64,000 nt of DNA from Chlorops oryzae (lineage: Eukaryota; Arthropoda; Insecta; Diptera; Chloropidae), in assembly GCA_020466095.1 (NCBI GenBank), contig CM035806.1, positions 7,223,251-7,287,250 of the forward strand, read 5' to 3'. The stretch's first letter is position 1, and each line of letters opens with the position of its first letter. Position numbers and translations under genes: made by a program. Under the pieces are notes generated by a model, which saw only the letters and a program-made list of their open reading frames with translations, had not been told where the DNA came from and did not search any database. Below, one piece after another: positions 34,801 through 49,099 of this stretch.

Positions 34801-37800
34801 AGCTACTTTTGTTTTGCACGAACTTGTGCGCAAAACAAATCGCATTCTATTGCGCTCCCGAAGCTCCCGACCTTATAGGGTTACCTTTACCTAACATTGA
34901 ATTCTTTATACATTTCAAACAAAAACCGAAATAAAAAGGGTAACGAATGACTCGCTTTCCCCCGCGACACCTTTTTCAAAACCATTTTACGACACGCTCA
35001 ATTTCATGTATTCTGTAATAATTTGTAGCATGCTTCTAGGCATTTTTAAGATCAAGGGGGTCTTCTCATTGAGCAACATTTTTTTTCGACTTTTTTTTTT
35101 TTTTGCATTTATTTATAGCTTGGGTAGTTGTGAATATGCCCCTAAAAGGATTTTTTGAAATTCGAAATAGTTTAGAGGATATAGCCTTCTTTGTCGAGCA
35201 AGATCTGCGCTAAAACGAGTAATTTTTGCGTTGCTTCAAACTTTAAACGCGTTTATCTCGAAACCACGTTTTTCGAACTGGCGGCCATGATATCTCCAGT
35301 TCAACTGAACCGATTTTCATGAAACAAAGTGGAATCGACGCAGAATTGTCACCATTCTCGGGTGAACCTCGACCATAATTTAAAAAAAATTTTTACTATT
35401 TTTTTTTTTACACTAAACTACAAAAAAAAAAGCCCGAAATTGAAATTTTTTTTTTGAATGGCCGCCATTTTGTCAAAAAAAATCACAAAATTAAGCTTGA
35501 GGTTCACCCGAGAATTACATCTATACTGATTATAACCCCGTTTTTTTTTTCCATTTCGGACGCTCCGGAGACCCGGAATCGTGGCCGCCGTGACGGCACC
35601 TTTTTTTTCACCACCAACTTTGAAGTCTCATTACTTTTTGAACAGCCCACGTATCGAGGCAAAAAAAAATTTTTTTTATTTACTTTGAACCTTTTGTAAT
35701 ACAATAAATAAAAAAAGTTTTCAATTATTCTTTGCGTTTTCAAATAAGAATTTTTTTAAAAAGGGTCCAAAAAACGGGTTTTCAATGAGAAGACCCCCTT
35801 AACCTTATTTCAAAAAAGCTCGGGAAAAAATTCGGTTTTGTCCTACGGTTGGTTCCTTGGGCATTCCATCTCAAAATAATATATACAATATCATTTCTTT
35901 TTTGTCGAACAAATCGATCCACCTTGGTATATGTATATGTATACAGTGAAGTCTCTCATTTGCGGACACTCGCGGTGATGAACTTTTTTCCCGCATATGT
36001 GAATGAAGTTCGTATGAAAACGAATAAACAAAGCAAGTTAAGGTACAACAAAAAAGTGGCCGCACATGAAGGTTAGGTTGTCCGCATATGAGGGTGATCA
36101 CAGTAGAGAGGTTTCACTGTTTATTTTAAAAAATTCCATGAAATACTTACAGCTTGAACAAAACATCAATGGTAAGCGTTGTAATTGGTATCAATAACAA
36201 TCCTAACCAAAAAACTGGAGTTGAAAAAACCATGCGATCCATTCCCAGGAAGGCGGCAGCTATGGGCAAATATCTCCAAAAATTACTATAGACAATCATA
36301 AATAGAAACCACAGTGCTATCGAGCCCCAAATGGAGCAATGCGTTAGCCACGTCCAAGAGTTCGTCGATAATCCAGCTTTAAGGCAAACAGTAACAACAA
36401 CATACTGTAAAATATTGGCAAAAGAAAGGTTTTTTTAAAATATTATTATTATTATTATTATTATTGTATCATATTGTATTATTGTATTCCCTACCGTATA
36501 AACCATATTTCCGAGTACAAGAAATCCGCCAGTTTTTCCATCACTCCAGATGGTCTCTGATTGATAAGCTAACATTGGCAGCCAGAATAGGAAAATTGAA
36601 TGCAATAATGCATTTAAAATCCAGACCCAAAATACTTTAACATTAAAGAGTTTAGCATCCTGTGACGGTTTATATAATACTGGCCATTTCAGCATTGTTT
36701 CGGCCGAGCAAACTTTCTCAAATAGTCCAATAGCGAACGGCGGCAATGCAGTGAAAACCACATTATACAGACCGATCGTCCATCGTTCGAATAATATTTG
36801 ACCCGACCAGCCCGAATAGAAGGCGAACCATAGCTCAATGACATAGAGGCAAATGTTCTTATAGAAGCTATATAATATCAATTTTGTTATACGGCTGTAA
36901 TTCCATGCACCATGGACGAGCAGCAGACGTTTTAAATAACGAAATTGCGCTATCGAATAATCCGAAGCGCATGCAGCCTGCAGTCCCTCAACGCCAGAAA
37001 TGCCGACACCAACATTTGCCTTTTGGATCATCGCAACGTCATTTGCCCCATCACCGATCGCTAGTGTAACGGCTTTTGTTGCTTGTGTCACAAGCTCGAC
37101 AACCTTGGAAATGGGAAATGGGAAATGTGAAATGAAAGTTAATTATCTTTCGGTTTCGTGCGGCACTTACCTCGGCTTTTTGCATGGGTGACACTCGACA
37201 GCAGACCACAACGCGGCAGACTCGGCATAGCTCCATAAACTCGCGTCGCAGATCGCAGGTTAATGCATACTTTAAAGTCTTGCCGTCGACTATCAAAGCC
37301 ACATTGCAGTCCTTGGCGTCGGCGTTTTTCAGTTCTTCACAATGCCGATGTACACAGTCGCGCGTGGCCTAGTACAAAAAAAAAAAAAACAAGTAAATGA
37401 TGGTTCATGAATCATCATCATTAGGAAAAATGGATGTAAAATTAGAAAAAGAACATACGTCCAAGCTCTCCTCATTCAGTATGATCAAGTCCATTGAGTG
37501 CGATATTAGACGACAAGAGTACCCGATATTGATGGCCGTTTCTTGTTTATCGCCGGTCAATACCCAAATGTAAATACCAGCTTCCAGTAGCGAAGCAATC
37601 GTCTCGGGTACACCATCTTGCAGTTTATCTTCAATGGCAGTTGCTCCAAGCAGTCGCAAATTATTCTCAATCAAATTGGCTGCGTCGTCAATGTTCCGTT
37701 CGCGATGTTGCAACGATATCGATGCCTTGTGGTATGTCTCGCGCCATTCGTTATACATATCCTCGGGTATTTCGGCAACGGCACAGCATAACGTACGAAG

Positions 37801-40800
37801 GCCTTCGCCAGCGAATTCCTCCAAATGGCGTAACGTCGCATCGCGAAACGCCTGGCCATCGGGCGCCAAACGCTCATATATTACCGTATCGGCACCCTTG
37901 CAATACAATTTGATTTGACCCTCCGGATTCCGGACGATCACCGACATCCGTTTACGCGCCGATGTGAATTCAAGGACATTCAATATCTCATAACGCTCGC
38001 GTTGCCCGAGCGCATTGATTTCAACATACTCCGGCGTACGTGTGTCATAAATATAACCGAATTGTCTCGCACCCTCAACGAGGGCACGCTCATCGGGACT
38101 GGCAGCATGATACATTATAGTACCATCGGCATTCCGTTCCGGTATGACCGTATGACAAACGGCGAGCAATGATAGAAATTCCTTGATGATCGGTGTTGTC
38201 TGATGATTACTTAGTATATTCTGTACCAGCAGCGATTGCTCCGGTGTATTTTCAATCTGATAAACATAGCGTGCTATCGAGCACTTTTTAAATACCATAA
38301 CATTACGTGTCAACGTTCCCGTTTTATCCGAGAATATATACTTAATCATGCCAAGCTCCTCGTTCAAGTTTGACGTGCGCGCCATCGCAGGAGTATTGGA
38401 TTCTTCGTGGTACATATGTATATCGAAATTTATGAATATTGCCTGGCAGAGGAAACAAAAAAAAGAAAAACAATCGTATTATTCGATTTACAAATAAATT
38501 AATTTTAATTTCTCATGAGATCTCAATGCACTATCGCCCATGGACTTTGGCCTTCTAAACATGAAAATAATTTTTATACCCGACACACTCTGTGTGTCGA
38601 GGGTATATTGCGTTTGTGTGGTTGTGTGTAACACCCAGAACCAATCGAGATAGACCATAACAAAATATATATAGAAATGATCAGCGTCACCAGGAGATTC
38701 GATTTAGACATGTCCGTCCGTCTGTCGTCTGTCCGTCTGTCTGTCTGTTTGTATACAGTTATCTTATCGAAGGAGTTGAGCTATCTCGACAAAATTTGGT
38801 ATGCGTGCTCACGGGGACATGAGTAAGAACAAGTTCAAGAATGGACCCGATCGGACCATTTTTAGGGGTACCTCCAGTACTAGGGTCTGCTACGAAAATC
38901 ACAAAAACTGCTTTAAAATCGAAGTTTTTCAAGATATTTTGTTGAAATTTTGATATTTGAACATGTTTCAAGGCAAGTACTGTGATTTAAAAAATTGTAA
39001 AAGTGGGCGTGGCAGAAGGGCGTTTTTCGAAAACTCTCTCCTACACCCGAAATTCCAATGGGACTTGAACGAAAGTTGGCACTTATGCTTCCTTTGTAGC
39101 CATAAACATTTTCCCAAAAAATTTCCTAGATCGGTCCATTATTAAGGGTACCTCCAGTACTAGGGTCTGTCACAAAAATCTCAAAAATGCCTCAAAATCG
39201 GACTTTTTCCATATATTTCAATGAAACTTAGAATTTGAGTGTATATTTAAGCCTCCGATTTGAATTCAAAAAAATTGCAAAACTGGGCGTGGCAAAGGGG
39301 CAGTTTTCATAAAAAAATTTAACAAAATTCGGTATATGGGGCCCCCTTATGGCCTTAAACACCTCTTGATATTAAAAATTATTTGAACATGTGTGTCTGT
39401 GTCGGGTATTATATTGTCAGGCTCGCCTATACTATAACACCCTTACTTGTTTTATTTTGATTTTTGAAAAAAAAAAAATTTTTTTTTAGACAAGGTATTG
39501 GTAGTTTTTTGGACAGAAGTCGACAATGTATCATCGGATTTGAACAAATTATCCTTAAAATTAACGGAAATTAACCCTTCTAAGACTTTTTTTCGCATAA
39601 TTTTAAGATCGGTCAAGAAAATGAGATTCTGTAGACCTTTAAACCTTAAAAAATATATATTTTTAGAGAACATTCATGAAATATATTCTTTCATCGACAT
39701 TTTAGAACTCGACAGTAAGGATATATAATTTCTTTTTGCATTTTTTCATTTAAAGTTGGCTCCTTGACCAACAAAATGAGATATTAGTTTTCAAAATCTG
39801 TGTACAAATGGCAAGTTATAATTTTATGAATGAGGTAGTCAATGAAAGTTCCATATTTAAGGGGGTCTTCTCATTGAGCAACTTTTTTTTCGACTTTTTT
39901 TTTTTTGCATTTATTTATAGCTTGGGTAGTTGTGAATATGCCCCTAAAAGGATTTTTTGAAATTCGAAATAGTTTAGAGGATATAGCCTTCTTTGTCGAG
40001 CAAGATCTGCGCTAAAACGAGTAATTTTTGCGTTGCTTCAAACTTTAAACGCGTTTATCTCGAAACCACGTTTTTCGAACTGGCGGCCATGATATCTCCA
40101 GTTCAACTGAACCGATTTTCATGAAACAAAGTGGAATCGACGCAGAATTGTCACCATTCTCGGGTGAACCTCGACCATAATTTAAAAAAATTTTTTACTA
40201 TTTTTTTTTTTACACTAAACTACAAAAAAAAAGCCCGAAATTGAAATTTTTTTTTGAATGGCCGCCATTTTGTCAAAAAAAATCACAAAATTAAGCTTGA
40301 GGTTCACCCGAGAATTACATCTATACTGATTATAACCCCGTTTTTTTTTTCCATTTCGGACGCTCCGGAGACCCGGAATCGTGGCCGTATGGCACCTTTT
40401 TTTTTCACCACCAACTTTGAAGTCTCATTACTTTTTGAACAGCCCACGTATCGAGGCAAAAAAATTTTTTTTATTTACTTTGAACCTTTTGTAATACAAT
40501 AAATAAAAAAAGTTTTCAATTATTCTTTGCGTTTTCAAATAAGAATTTTTTTAAAAAGGGTCCAAAAAACGGGTTTTCAATGAGAAGACCCCCCTTAAGC
40601 CTTATCACAAAAAAAAAAAAAAAACGTTGCATATTTTAGGCTTACATTCGTAATGTTCATTGCTTACATATTCCGTTTACTCTCTCACTTAGAATATTAT
40701 AGCTTTGCCATTTATGCATAGATTTTGAAAACCAATATCTCATTTTGTTGGTTAAAGAACCAACTTTGAAATGAATGAAAAATATCTGCTTTCGATCGGT

Positions 40801-43800
40801 TTATACAATCTTAAAAAATGAATATAAAAAACGCTTTCATAAAATTTAAAAAAATTCAAAATTATACTTTGTTTTGTTCGACCTTTAGAATGATTTTTCT
40901 CCTCTTGTAGAAATACGAATTTTTTTTTCTCAAACTTAAGGTTAAGAAATCCTGACAAAAACCACTGTTAACTAGCGTTATTAATTTTGAAAAAAAAAAA
41001 AAGAAATGAACTCACTTGCAGGAAGCGCACCAATTCCAATGTCACTTGCAGAGAAATCGGTATGAGATTGTTGTACAAAATGAAGAATGTCAAAAGATTG
41101 TAGAAAACATTGCTGCTCTTGTAGTCTAGAAAAATATTTGAAGAAAAAAAATTATTATTAAAAATTGAAAAATCATTGCAGCCGTAAAATCGTTTGCTGC
41201 TGCAACATACCAACTATGGCCAAATACCAATCGACCAGAAAATGATCATGTGTCCAAATTGAATTCATCGCTGTACTTAGCAGACAGAGACCCATTAGAA
41301 TGAAGAAGAGCAACATTATTTGTGTATTGATTAAACGATCAACACTTGAACGTTTCAATGGGGCTGAGGTAGAGTTTCTCATCAGTTTCGTATCGTGGCC
41401 AGTGTAAATGACAACGCCGAAGATCCATGCCGTATTTCGCAATACGGCGCCACGTTGCAGTATCTGATCGGGTCCGAGAGCAACAGCACTGCAAAAATAA
41501 AATAAAAAAATACGTGAAAAAATTGTTTTTTTTTTTTTTTTTTTTTTCGAAATTTAATGGTCGAAGGAACTTACGTTTTATCCTGTTCCTTAAGTACGCC
41601 ATTAAATTCATACAAATGCCTGTTCGGCTGCTCGCATTCAATAACGCCATTTAATTGCAGAAGATCCTTTGTTTCCAATAGTTTTGCTGTTGCCTTAACG
41701 CCCTGACGGATTTTTAAATTCGTTTCACCATCAAGATTAGACGTCTCTATGAAGCACATCCCCTGCGGCTCACTGCAACGGACGGAGGTTATGAGTCAGA
41801 GTCATAGTCATAGTCACAATCACAGTCAGAGTTGTTCATGGTTCATTTGTTCAAATTCGTTTCACATTCACTTACCTCGATGACAAAATCAGGACGTCAG
41901 CAGGGAAAAAAGTGTTATTTGGTATTTTGATAATATCTCCGACACATAATTCCTGCCAGCGTATAGACGACCAAAAGCCACCTCGCAGCACTTCCACCGA
42001 TCGATGGTTAATTTCATTGTCGGCGCGATGGCGTTTCTGGAAAAGGAAACGAAAAAAAAAAAAAAAAAAATAAAGAAAAATTAAACAATTTAGTGGCGTC
42101 AATCTATTTTCATAGTTTGTGCACAGTGCTTACGATGTCCTCGACGATTTCTTTGATACCACTCACAGATAAAATGAATATTAATGGTACCAGCGTCGTG
42201 TATCGGCCTGTCGGTGAGACGTCGGGTATTTGTTGCAACAGTGCAATCAACAGAAAAAAACAGTTCGAATAGCGTCTAAATTGTTCAAAAAGGAACAGCG
42301 GTAAAAAGCTTATGAAGCTGAAAAGACAAAAAAAAAAAAAAAAAAAATTAATTTTAATTCATTTATTAATTCATAAAATTAATTAATTCATAAATTAAGT
42401 CAATTAAAATGCTGTACAGGCTTCTTAAATAATTTTCCAAATGACAATATATATATATATAGAGCGGATCAAATTGTTCGACAAAAAAAAAAAGTGCCAA
42501 ATCCTATAGCAAGAAGGCATGATTCTAGGATTTTTTCTAAGCAAGAATGCCCAATCAACTATAGGTTAAAAATGAAGTTTGTTTCGCCGGATTTTCGAAA
42601 GAAGGTCGACCTGAAATATGCCTATAAATATGCTACAAATAGTATGGGAAATTTTAAATCAATTTGTTTTAATATATCTTACTAAGATAATCTTAGCATA
42701 TTTTTAGGCACATGCAACAACAAAATTTTTGCTTACAAAACAAACAGAAATAATGCATTTTAGAAGGGTTCTTCAATAAAATATTGCATGTTTTCAGTTG
42801 TTTTACTTTTAAGAGATATAGGGGTGATAGTTTTTCTACCTTTTGAGAGGTTTTAATGGATAAAGACGACAATAATTTACTTAAAATGATATAAAAACCT
42901 ATTTTTGCAAATCCGGCGAAACAAAATTCACTTTTGTCCTATGCTTTCTTGGGCATTATTGTTCAAAATTGTTCGCAGAATACTATTCTGCTATAGGAAT
43001 ACGTACTTAAAATTTGATCCGCTCTAATATATATATATTTATATAATATTAAGATGGATCGATTTTGTAACCTCCAATTCCCCGGGCAGAATACTATTCT
43101 GTTGTCCATACTTAATAATTATGCCGAAGAAACTATAGGTCAAATGTGAAGTTTAACCTTCCGCTTTTGCAAACAAAGGTTTTTCATGCTATATTCGACT
43201 TATTTTGGCCATCATTGTTGGTGAAAACATCTCAAAAAAGCAGAGAAACAATCACTTCAACGTCCCTCAGAACTCGAGCAATTGACAAAATTTCATATTT
43301 TCTTTAATAACTATTTAAAATTGCCAATTTAAGGTGAAAATTTATTCCTTTCGGATTTAAATGCATTTTGATTTATTTATCTTTTGATAATTTTAACAAA
43401 TATCATGAAATTTAATCTGATTTAATTACTTTGATCTTGCCTTAATGGGATTTTGAAATCAATTTTCGCAATAATTGATTTATATTGAATTGTCAATCAT
43501 TTGATTCATCAAAAAGGATTTAAATATTTATTTAATTCAAAATGATTTCAATCATGTATTTAATTCCAAAAGATTTAAATCTTTATTTAAATCAAAAGAT
43601 TTCAATCAATTTAATTTAAAGTCCAAAAAATTTAATTCTTTTGAATGAATCAAAAATTTCATCATTATTTAAACAAAAAATTTAAATCAGTGTTGATTTA
43701 ATTCAAAAGATTAAAAACATCATGAAACAAACAATTAACTGATGTTAGATATAAAAATGCATAACCAAAACTATTTGTGAAAATTGAATTTATGAAGAAT

Positions 43801-46800
43801 TTTTAAGCAAAATTTTATTTTTTTTCTCATGCCTAAAATTATGCTAAGAAAAAAAAAAAAAAATTCAATTTAAACATATTTTTCACTAGGTAGTTTCATT
43901 TTTTTCTGCAATAATTTGTAGAATGATTTTAGGCATACTTAAGATGGACCTTATTTTTAAGAATTTTAAGAAGAAGAAAAAAATTCGGGTTTGACCTATG
44001 GTTCCCTGGGCATTCTTGCTCCAAAAAATTGATAGAATCTTATTTCACTAGGGCAATTTTAAATTTTTTTTTTTTTTGTCGAACAAAGCGATCCACCTTA
44101 ATATATATATATACATAATGACCGATTTCCCATAGAGCAGGCATTATTGCAAATATTCCACACATGCAAACACATGAAATCAGTTCCTATCAGCTGAGCG
44201 CTTGATTGTGTTTGCATGTGCTGAGTATTCCCTTGAACTTCTGCGTTCAACTAAACGCTTGATTGTAACTGCTTCCATATGTTCGCATGTAATGAACATT
44301 TCCAGGAATTCTTGCGCTTTTGAAACCCACTCATTAAGCTGAAAAAATTTTCTTCTTATTCATGCTTCGACTCACCTATATTTTGCAGTTGATATGTGAT
44401 TGCTACAGAATTTTTGCAATTGCTGCCTATTTAAAAATATAACCCGCTTATCAACATCGTCGAGTGTCACACCAGAAGTGGTTGCATCATCGTCGTCTAG
44501 GGAAAGAAAATAAATATTTATACGATTTAGTCGAGAGTAGGAATTGGAGAAATGGTTATTCATGGGTTTGAATTAAATTTCAAAAAGAACAAATTTTAAT
44601 TGAGTTAGTCCTTTTTTTTTTATAATAAAATTTCGATATAATCTTATCACTTCACAAGTCGAAGTCCGCCTTTATAAGGAAACAACCAATTGGTAATCTA
44701 TTTTATCTTTCTGCTCTATTAAAGCATTAAGGGATTGCAAATTCGCAATTTAAATTTTTTATGATTTCTCAGCTGATGATTCAATGTTATTTTCCTCTAA
44801 CGTTGAGAGTGCGACCCCAGACATTAATCGGCGGTGAGGGAAATGATAAGACGGGAATAACCGGAATATAGAATTTTTCCCATTCATAAGCATAGACGAC
44901 TTAGGACCTACATATGTATGTATATAATATGAAGTCAGAAATTCTTTCGGAAATTCGATCTTGATTTCGTAGTGTGAAAATGGAATTGAATAGATCACAA
45001 TCGATTTTTATGGTTCAAAAGATCACTACTCTCTCTGCTCTATTGTCACCCATCAATTCATGAAATAAAATTATTATTTTTCGACTCTGGATCAATTTTC
45101 GCATCCAGAACGAAATGCAGCCCTGGCGTCTTCATCGATGCTCCCGCGCTGTCCACTTTCTCCTTGTCATGTCTCACGAAAATTTGGAGAATTTGTTTTT
45201 CTTTTTCAATTACACTAGCTTACAGCATTTTTTCTCAGGAGATCTCAATACAATTTTCATATGGACTTTGACCGTCTAAATATGAAAAAAAAAAAAAAAT
45301 TTCAATTCATTATGGAAGCGTTCTTATGTTAATTTAAAAAAAAAAAGAAACTTTTAAATACTTATGAATAATATATTTTTTCATTGATTACACAATGCTA
45401 CAAAAAATTTTTTTTCATGCCTTTTTTTTCTATTGGTTATTTTATGTTAGTTTAGGGCTCCCTCATTCCAAAAATGTTAATGGTTTGATGGATTTAAGTA
45501 GCGTTTCCGAGATATGGCCCAAAATGTGAAAAAAGTCAATTTTCGCTACTTTGCCCCATATTTCGGGCCATAACTCAATTACCGTATAAAGTAGCCAAGC
45601 AAATAGAACTAATTCGGAAAGGTGGAGACCGTATGCAAATTCTAAGTGCCTAAACTCCATCCTAAGACTATAATTGTGGCTCCTATCAGGTCAGAAGGGC
45701 CAATTTTCGCTCATATTTTTCGCTACTTTCACTCACTTATCGAGTCATATCTTAGCAAGCAGTGCCATTATTAGGCATATCCATTTTTTGCTAGAATCGT
45801 AGCGAACATTTAAAGCCACAGAGCTCAATGATCGGATGACAAATGTGAAAGTTATAAGCGAAAAACTGCATTTTTATACCTAGCGTAATCGGGGTATATT
45901 AGTTTTGTGCAAATCTTGTAACAGGGAGAATTAAGCTCCGGAGATATATATATATATATATATAAATATATATAGAAATGATCAGGATCAAAAACTGAAT
46001 CGATTTAGACATGTCCGTCTGTCCGTCTGTCTGTCTGCCCGTCCGTCCGTCTGTCCGTCCGTCCGTGGTCGGATCTCCTCCGAAACGGCTGAACCAATGA
46101 AGTCGAAATTTGGCACACAAGTATATCGGGGTCCGAGTATGATCCTAAGTAAAAATGGGAGACATCCGCCCACTGCCACGCCCACAAATGAAGATTTTTC
46201 GTAACTTCCGAAGTAAAAGGCGTAGAAGCTTCAAATTCGCAACATAGGTTGACCAAGGCAAATGAAAGGTGTAGGCAAAAAATTTATCTGGCCCGCCCCC
46301 TGCCACGCCCACAAATGAAGATTTTTCGTAACTTGTGAAGTAAAAGGCGTAGAAGCTTTAAATTCGCAACATAGGTTGACCAAGGCAAATGAAAGGTGTA
46401 GGAATAAAAATTTATGTAGCCCGCCCACTGCCACGCCCACAAATGGAGAATTTTCGTAACTTGCGAAGTAAAAGGCGTAGAAGCTTCAAATTCGCAACAT
46501 AGGTTCACCAAGGCGAATGAAAGGAGTAGGGAAATAATTTATGTGGCCCTCCCACTGCCACGCCCACAAATCGAGAAGCAAAACATAGTGCGCTCATAAT
46601 TTCGGGACGCTGGGGGTATTTCAAAGTCGGGCTTGACCGACTTTAGCTTTCTTACTTGTTATTTTTTTAATCGGTATTTGGTATTGTGCGAGCATACGAT
46701 TTTACGTTACGTATACGCACTGAGAACCTACCTACGAATGTTCATGAATGTTCTCTAAAAATATGTATTTGTTTAAGGTTTAAAGGTCTACAGAATTTCT

Positions 46801-49063
46801 AAAATATTTTTTTTTTTCGTGTTAAGACGGCCTAAGTCCGTGGGCGAAAGTGCATTGCGATCTCTTCAAAGGTTCTAAAAAAAAAAATTATTTGTAAGCT
46901 GGTGTAATTGATTACCTGAGAGCGAAATCGAATTCTCACTTTCGAATTGCAATGCGCAAATGCTATGGACTGAGCCACGGCAGCCTGTAAATAGGCTACA
47001 TATCTATATAAATATATATATATAATATGTGGAATATATATTTTATTAAAGTCGAAAAACCCCATCAGCAGGGTTCGGATTTTGTTGAAATTTATAAATT
47101 AAAAGCATAATTTAGGGAGTAAAAATTTTATTCAACTCACATAAAGTTCAAATTTAAATCGATTTTTCAATATAATATTTTTTTTAATGTTAAAAAAGCT
47201 GTTTAAAGTTTAAATTGGCTAAACTTTTTCGCAAATTGTTGGTAAGGAAGTTTTTTTTTTTGCCCCATAAAGTATGCTTTAAATTGATAAAAGTCAACAA
47301 AATCCGAGCCCTGGCCATCAGAATATAAAAATCTTCCTTCTACGATGTCATTTAACTCCCAAATGAGTCGTGCATGACAATGTCATATTTGCGTCACCGG
47401 TGAAATCATAGAAGATTTTTCTTACAAGAAATATTTTCCTTCTACAAAAGCTCCGAATTTGAATAGAGAGTGTTGTTATGTGCCTATGTGTTGATGTATT
47501 TTTATTTATTTATTCATTTTTTTTTTCAAGAAGGATGTCGATAAAATATGCTTACGGCTCAAACGTTTGCGCAATGATTTGTAGACATTTCGAAATGTCA
47601 GGACACTTCTACGTCGTTGTCGATTTAAATCCATTTTATTGCGAGCTAAAACAGCATCTCTTGCCCCGCTGTCAATGGGTTGGTCAGCAATTAAAGACGC
47701 AGCCTCATCGGCAGCTGAAACAGCACAATCGATGTCGCCGCCACCTATTTTGGCAGGACTTTCTACCGCAGCGCGGCACAAACGTTTACAGAGTTCTACG
47801 AAAGCAATAGTCACAACGTGGCGAAGGTTTTGTGCAATCGTTTTTTTTTTTTTTCAGACCGATTGTTGTTATTTTTGTTGTTGTTATTGTTTAGAAGAAA
47901 CACAATCCATAAGGAGGATGAATGTGTTTGTTCTTATTTACGTTCATTAACGCCTGTTGATTTCGTCGTATTTTACTCGTTCGCTCTTTCACCGCGCCCT
48001 TCCCTTCTCTCGCTCTCTCTCTCTCTCTCTCTCAATCTCGTTCTACCGCTCGTTGTCTCTCTTTCGTACACAGCTTTAGCTCCTTGCTTAATGGATTCGC
48101 AAATTTGTGCTCAGAGTTTTGAAAGCGCTACCCTTGAAGCCGTGGCGCGTGCTTCTGCTTGCTGTTTTTTTTTGTTTTTGTTTTGTTGTTGTTGCTGTTT
48201 CTGTAGCCCTTACTGTGTTTTGCGCGTACCTATTTGTTATGGCTTTTATTGTGTGTAACCTTTGGTATTTTCCCCTTTTTTCGGAGAAGGCATTATGCCA
48301 GAATTCTGAAACACTTTTCGAGCATTTTACTATGCATGGCCAATAATTTATGTCTCCGTCCTGTCAAGTCGCGACCCACCCCTCACAGGTAATTGAGTCA
48401 AAAAAATTGCTCAAACTCGACTTGCAAAAACAAACAAAAAATTGGAAGAAAAAAAAAATATTCTCAATTTTCGGAGAGCCGAACTGGCGACATTGGAACC
48501 ACTTCTGCATTTAAAGTTCGATTCTGGCGTAAGTGTTTACAACTTTTTGAACAGCTCTATCGCATTGCGTTCGACTTCAATGCCTGAGCGCTCTATTGAT
48601 TTGTCCCGAAAACATCTGTTTTTTTTTTTTGTTTGTTTGTTTTTTTGTGAGCAAAACTGATTATCGTCTAAATCGTGCAATTATGAAATTAATTCATGCT
48701 TTTTGTTGAAAATATTAATTATATTTTAAATTTCTTCTTTTTTTTTTTTATAGCAATCGATGTGTGAGGGTGGTTCTTCGTTTTTTATTTTGTATTTTTT
48801 ATTTTTATTTGGACACTTTGAATTTTCTCTCTAGATTTCTCACTTATTTGATTTTTTGAAGGTAGTGCGAAAAGGAATTTCTCCACGCGTGACCGCATTT
48901 CCTGCGTCTACTCGCGTTAGGCTCTGCATTTCGACTAAAAGTGAACAATAAGGAAGAGATTTATCCGAGTCCTTTTTTCACGCTGTGACAAAGAAACTCT
49001 TAAGAACAACAAAACAAAAAAACAAAAAGGTTCAAGAGACTTCGCTGTGGTCACGCACACAAG

Positions 49064-49099
<36 letters not shown>

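Larger units (their letters stand above)
38443..41015. other. Flippase intron 7 made of nested repeats
   Basis: A dispersed repeat (38500-38572, 39455-39860 and 40599-about 40790; compare 15480-15990) is interrupted by a DINE-1-like Helitron (38573-39454) and by a family-alpha MITE (39861-40594). Almost nothing between the splice sites is left outside these. Confidence 0.75.

Noticed and set aside
35454..35743. About 80-codon frames on both strands, recurring at 8031, 26988, 40254 and 57180
   Set aside because: They recur because family-alpha MITEs recur; frames are shifted by homopolymer indels between copies and carry no domain.
37634..38172. Plus-strand frames opposite flippase exon 8
   Set aside because: Shadow frames of the conserved minus-strand coding sequence.
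44759..44998. 79-codon minus-strand frame near flippase exon 2
   Set aside because: Ends with a stretch faintly like the start of exon 2 ([10 protein letters not shown] versus SGVTLDDVD), but there are no usable splice sites and the rest is AT-rich; treated as chance.
45040..45180. GC-rich patch as an alternative flippase exon
   Set aside because: One frame is open but runs into TGA and there is no convincing donor; noted as intron only.
45899..46511. Overlapping minus-strand frames with a repeated sequence
   Set aside because: Read-through of the tandem repeats in the DINE-1-like Helitron.
47639..47950. Plus-strand frame opposite the cassette exon candidate
   Set aside because: The minus strand has both splice sites and phase agreement with the flippase gene; the plus-strand frame runs into a poly-T tract.
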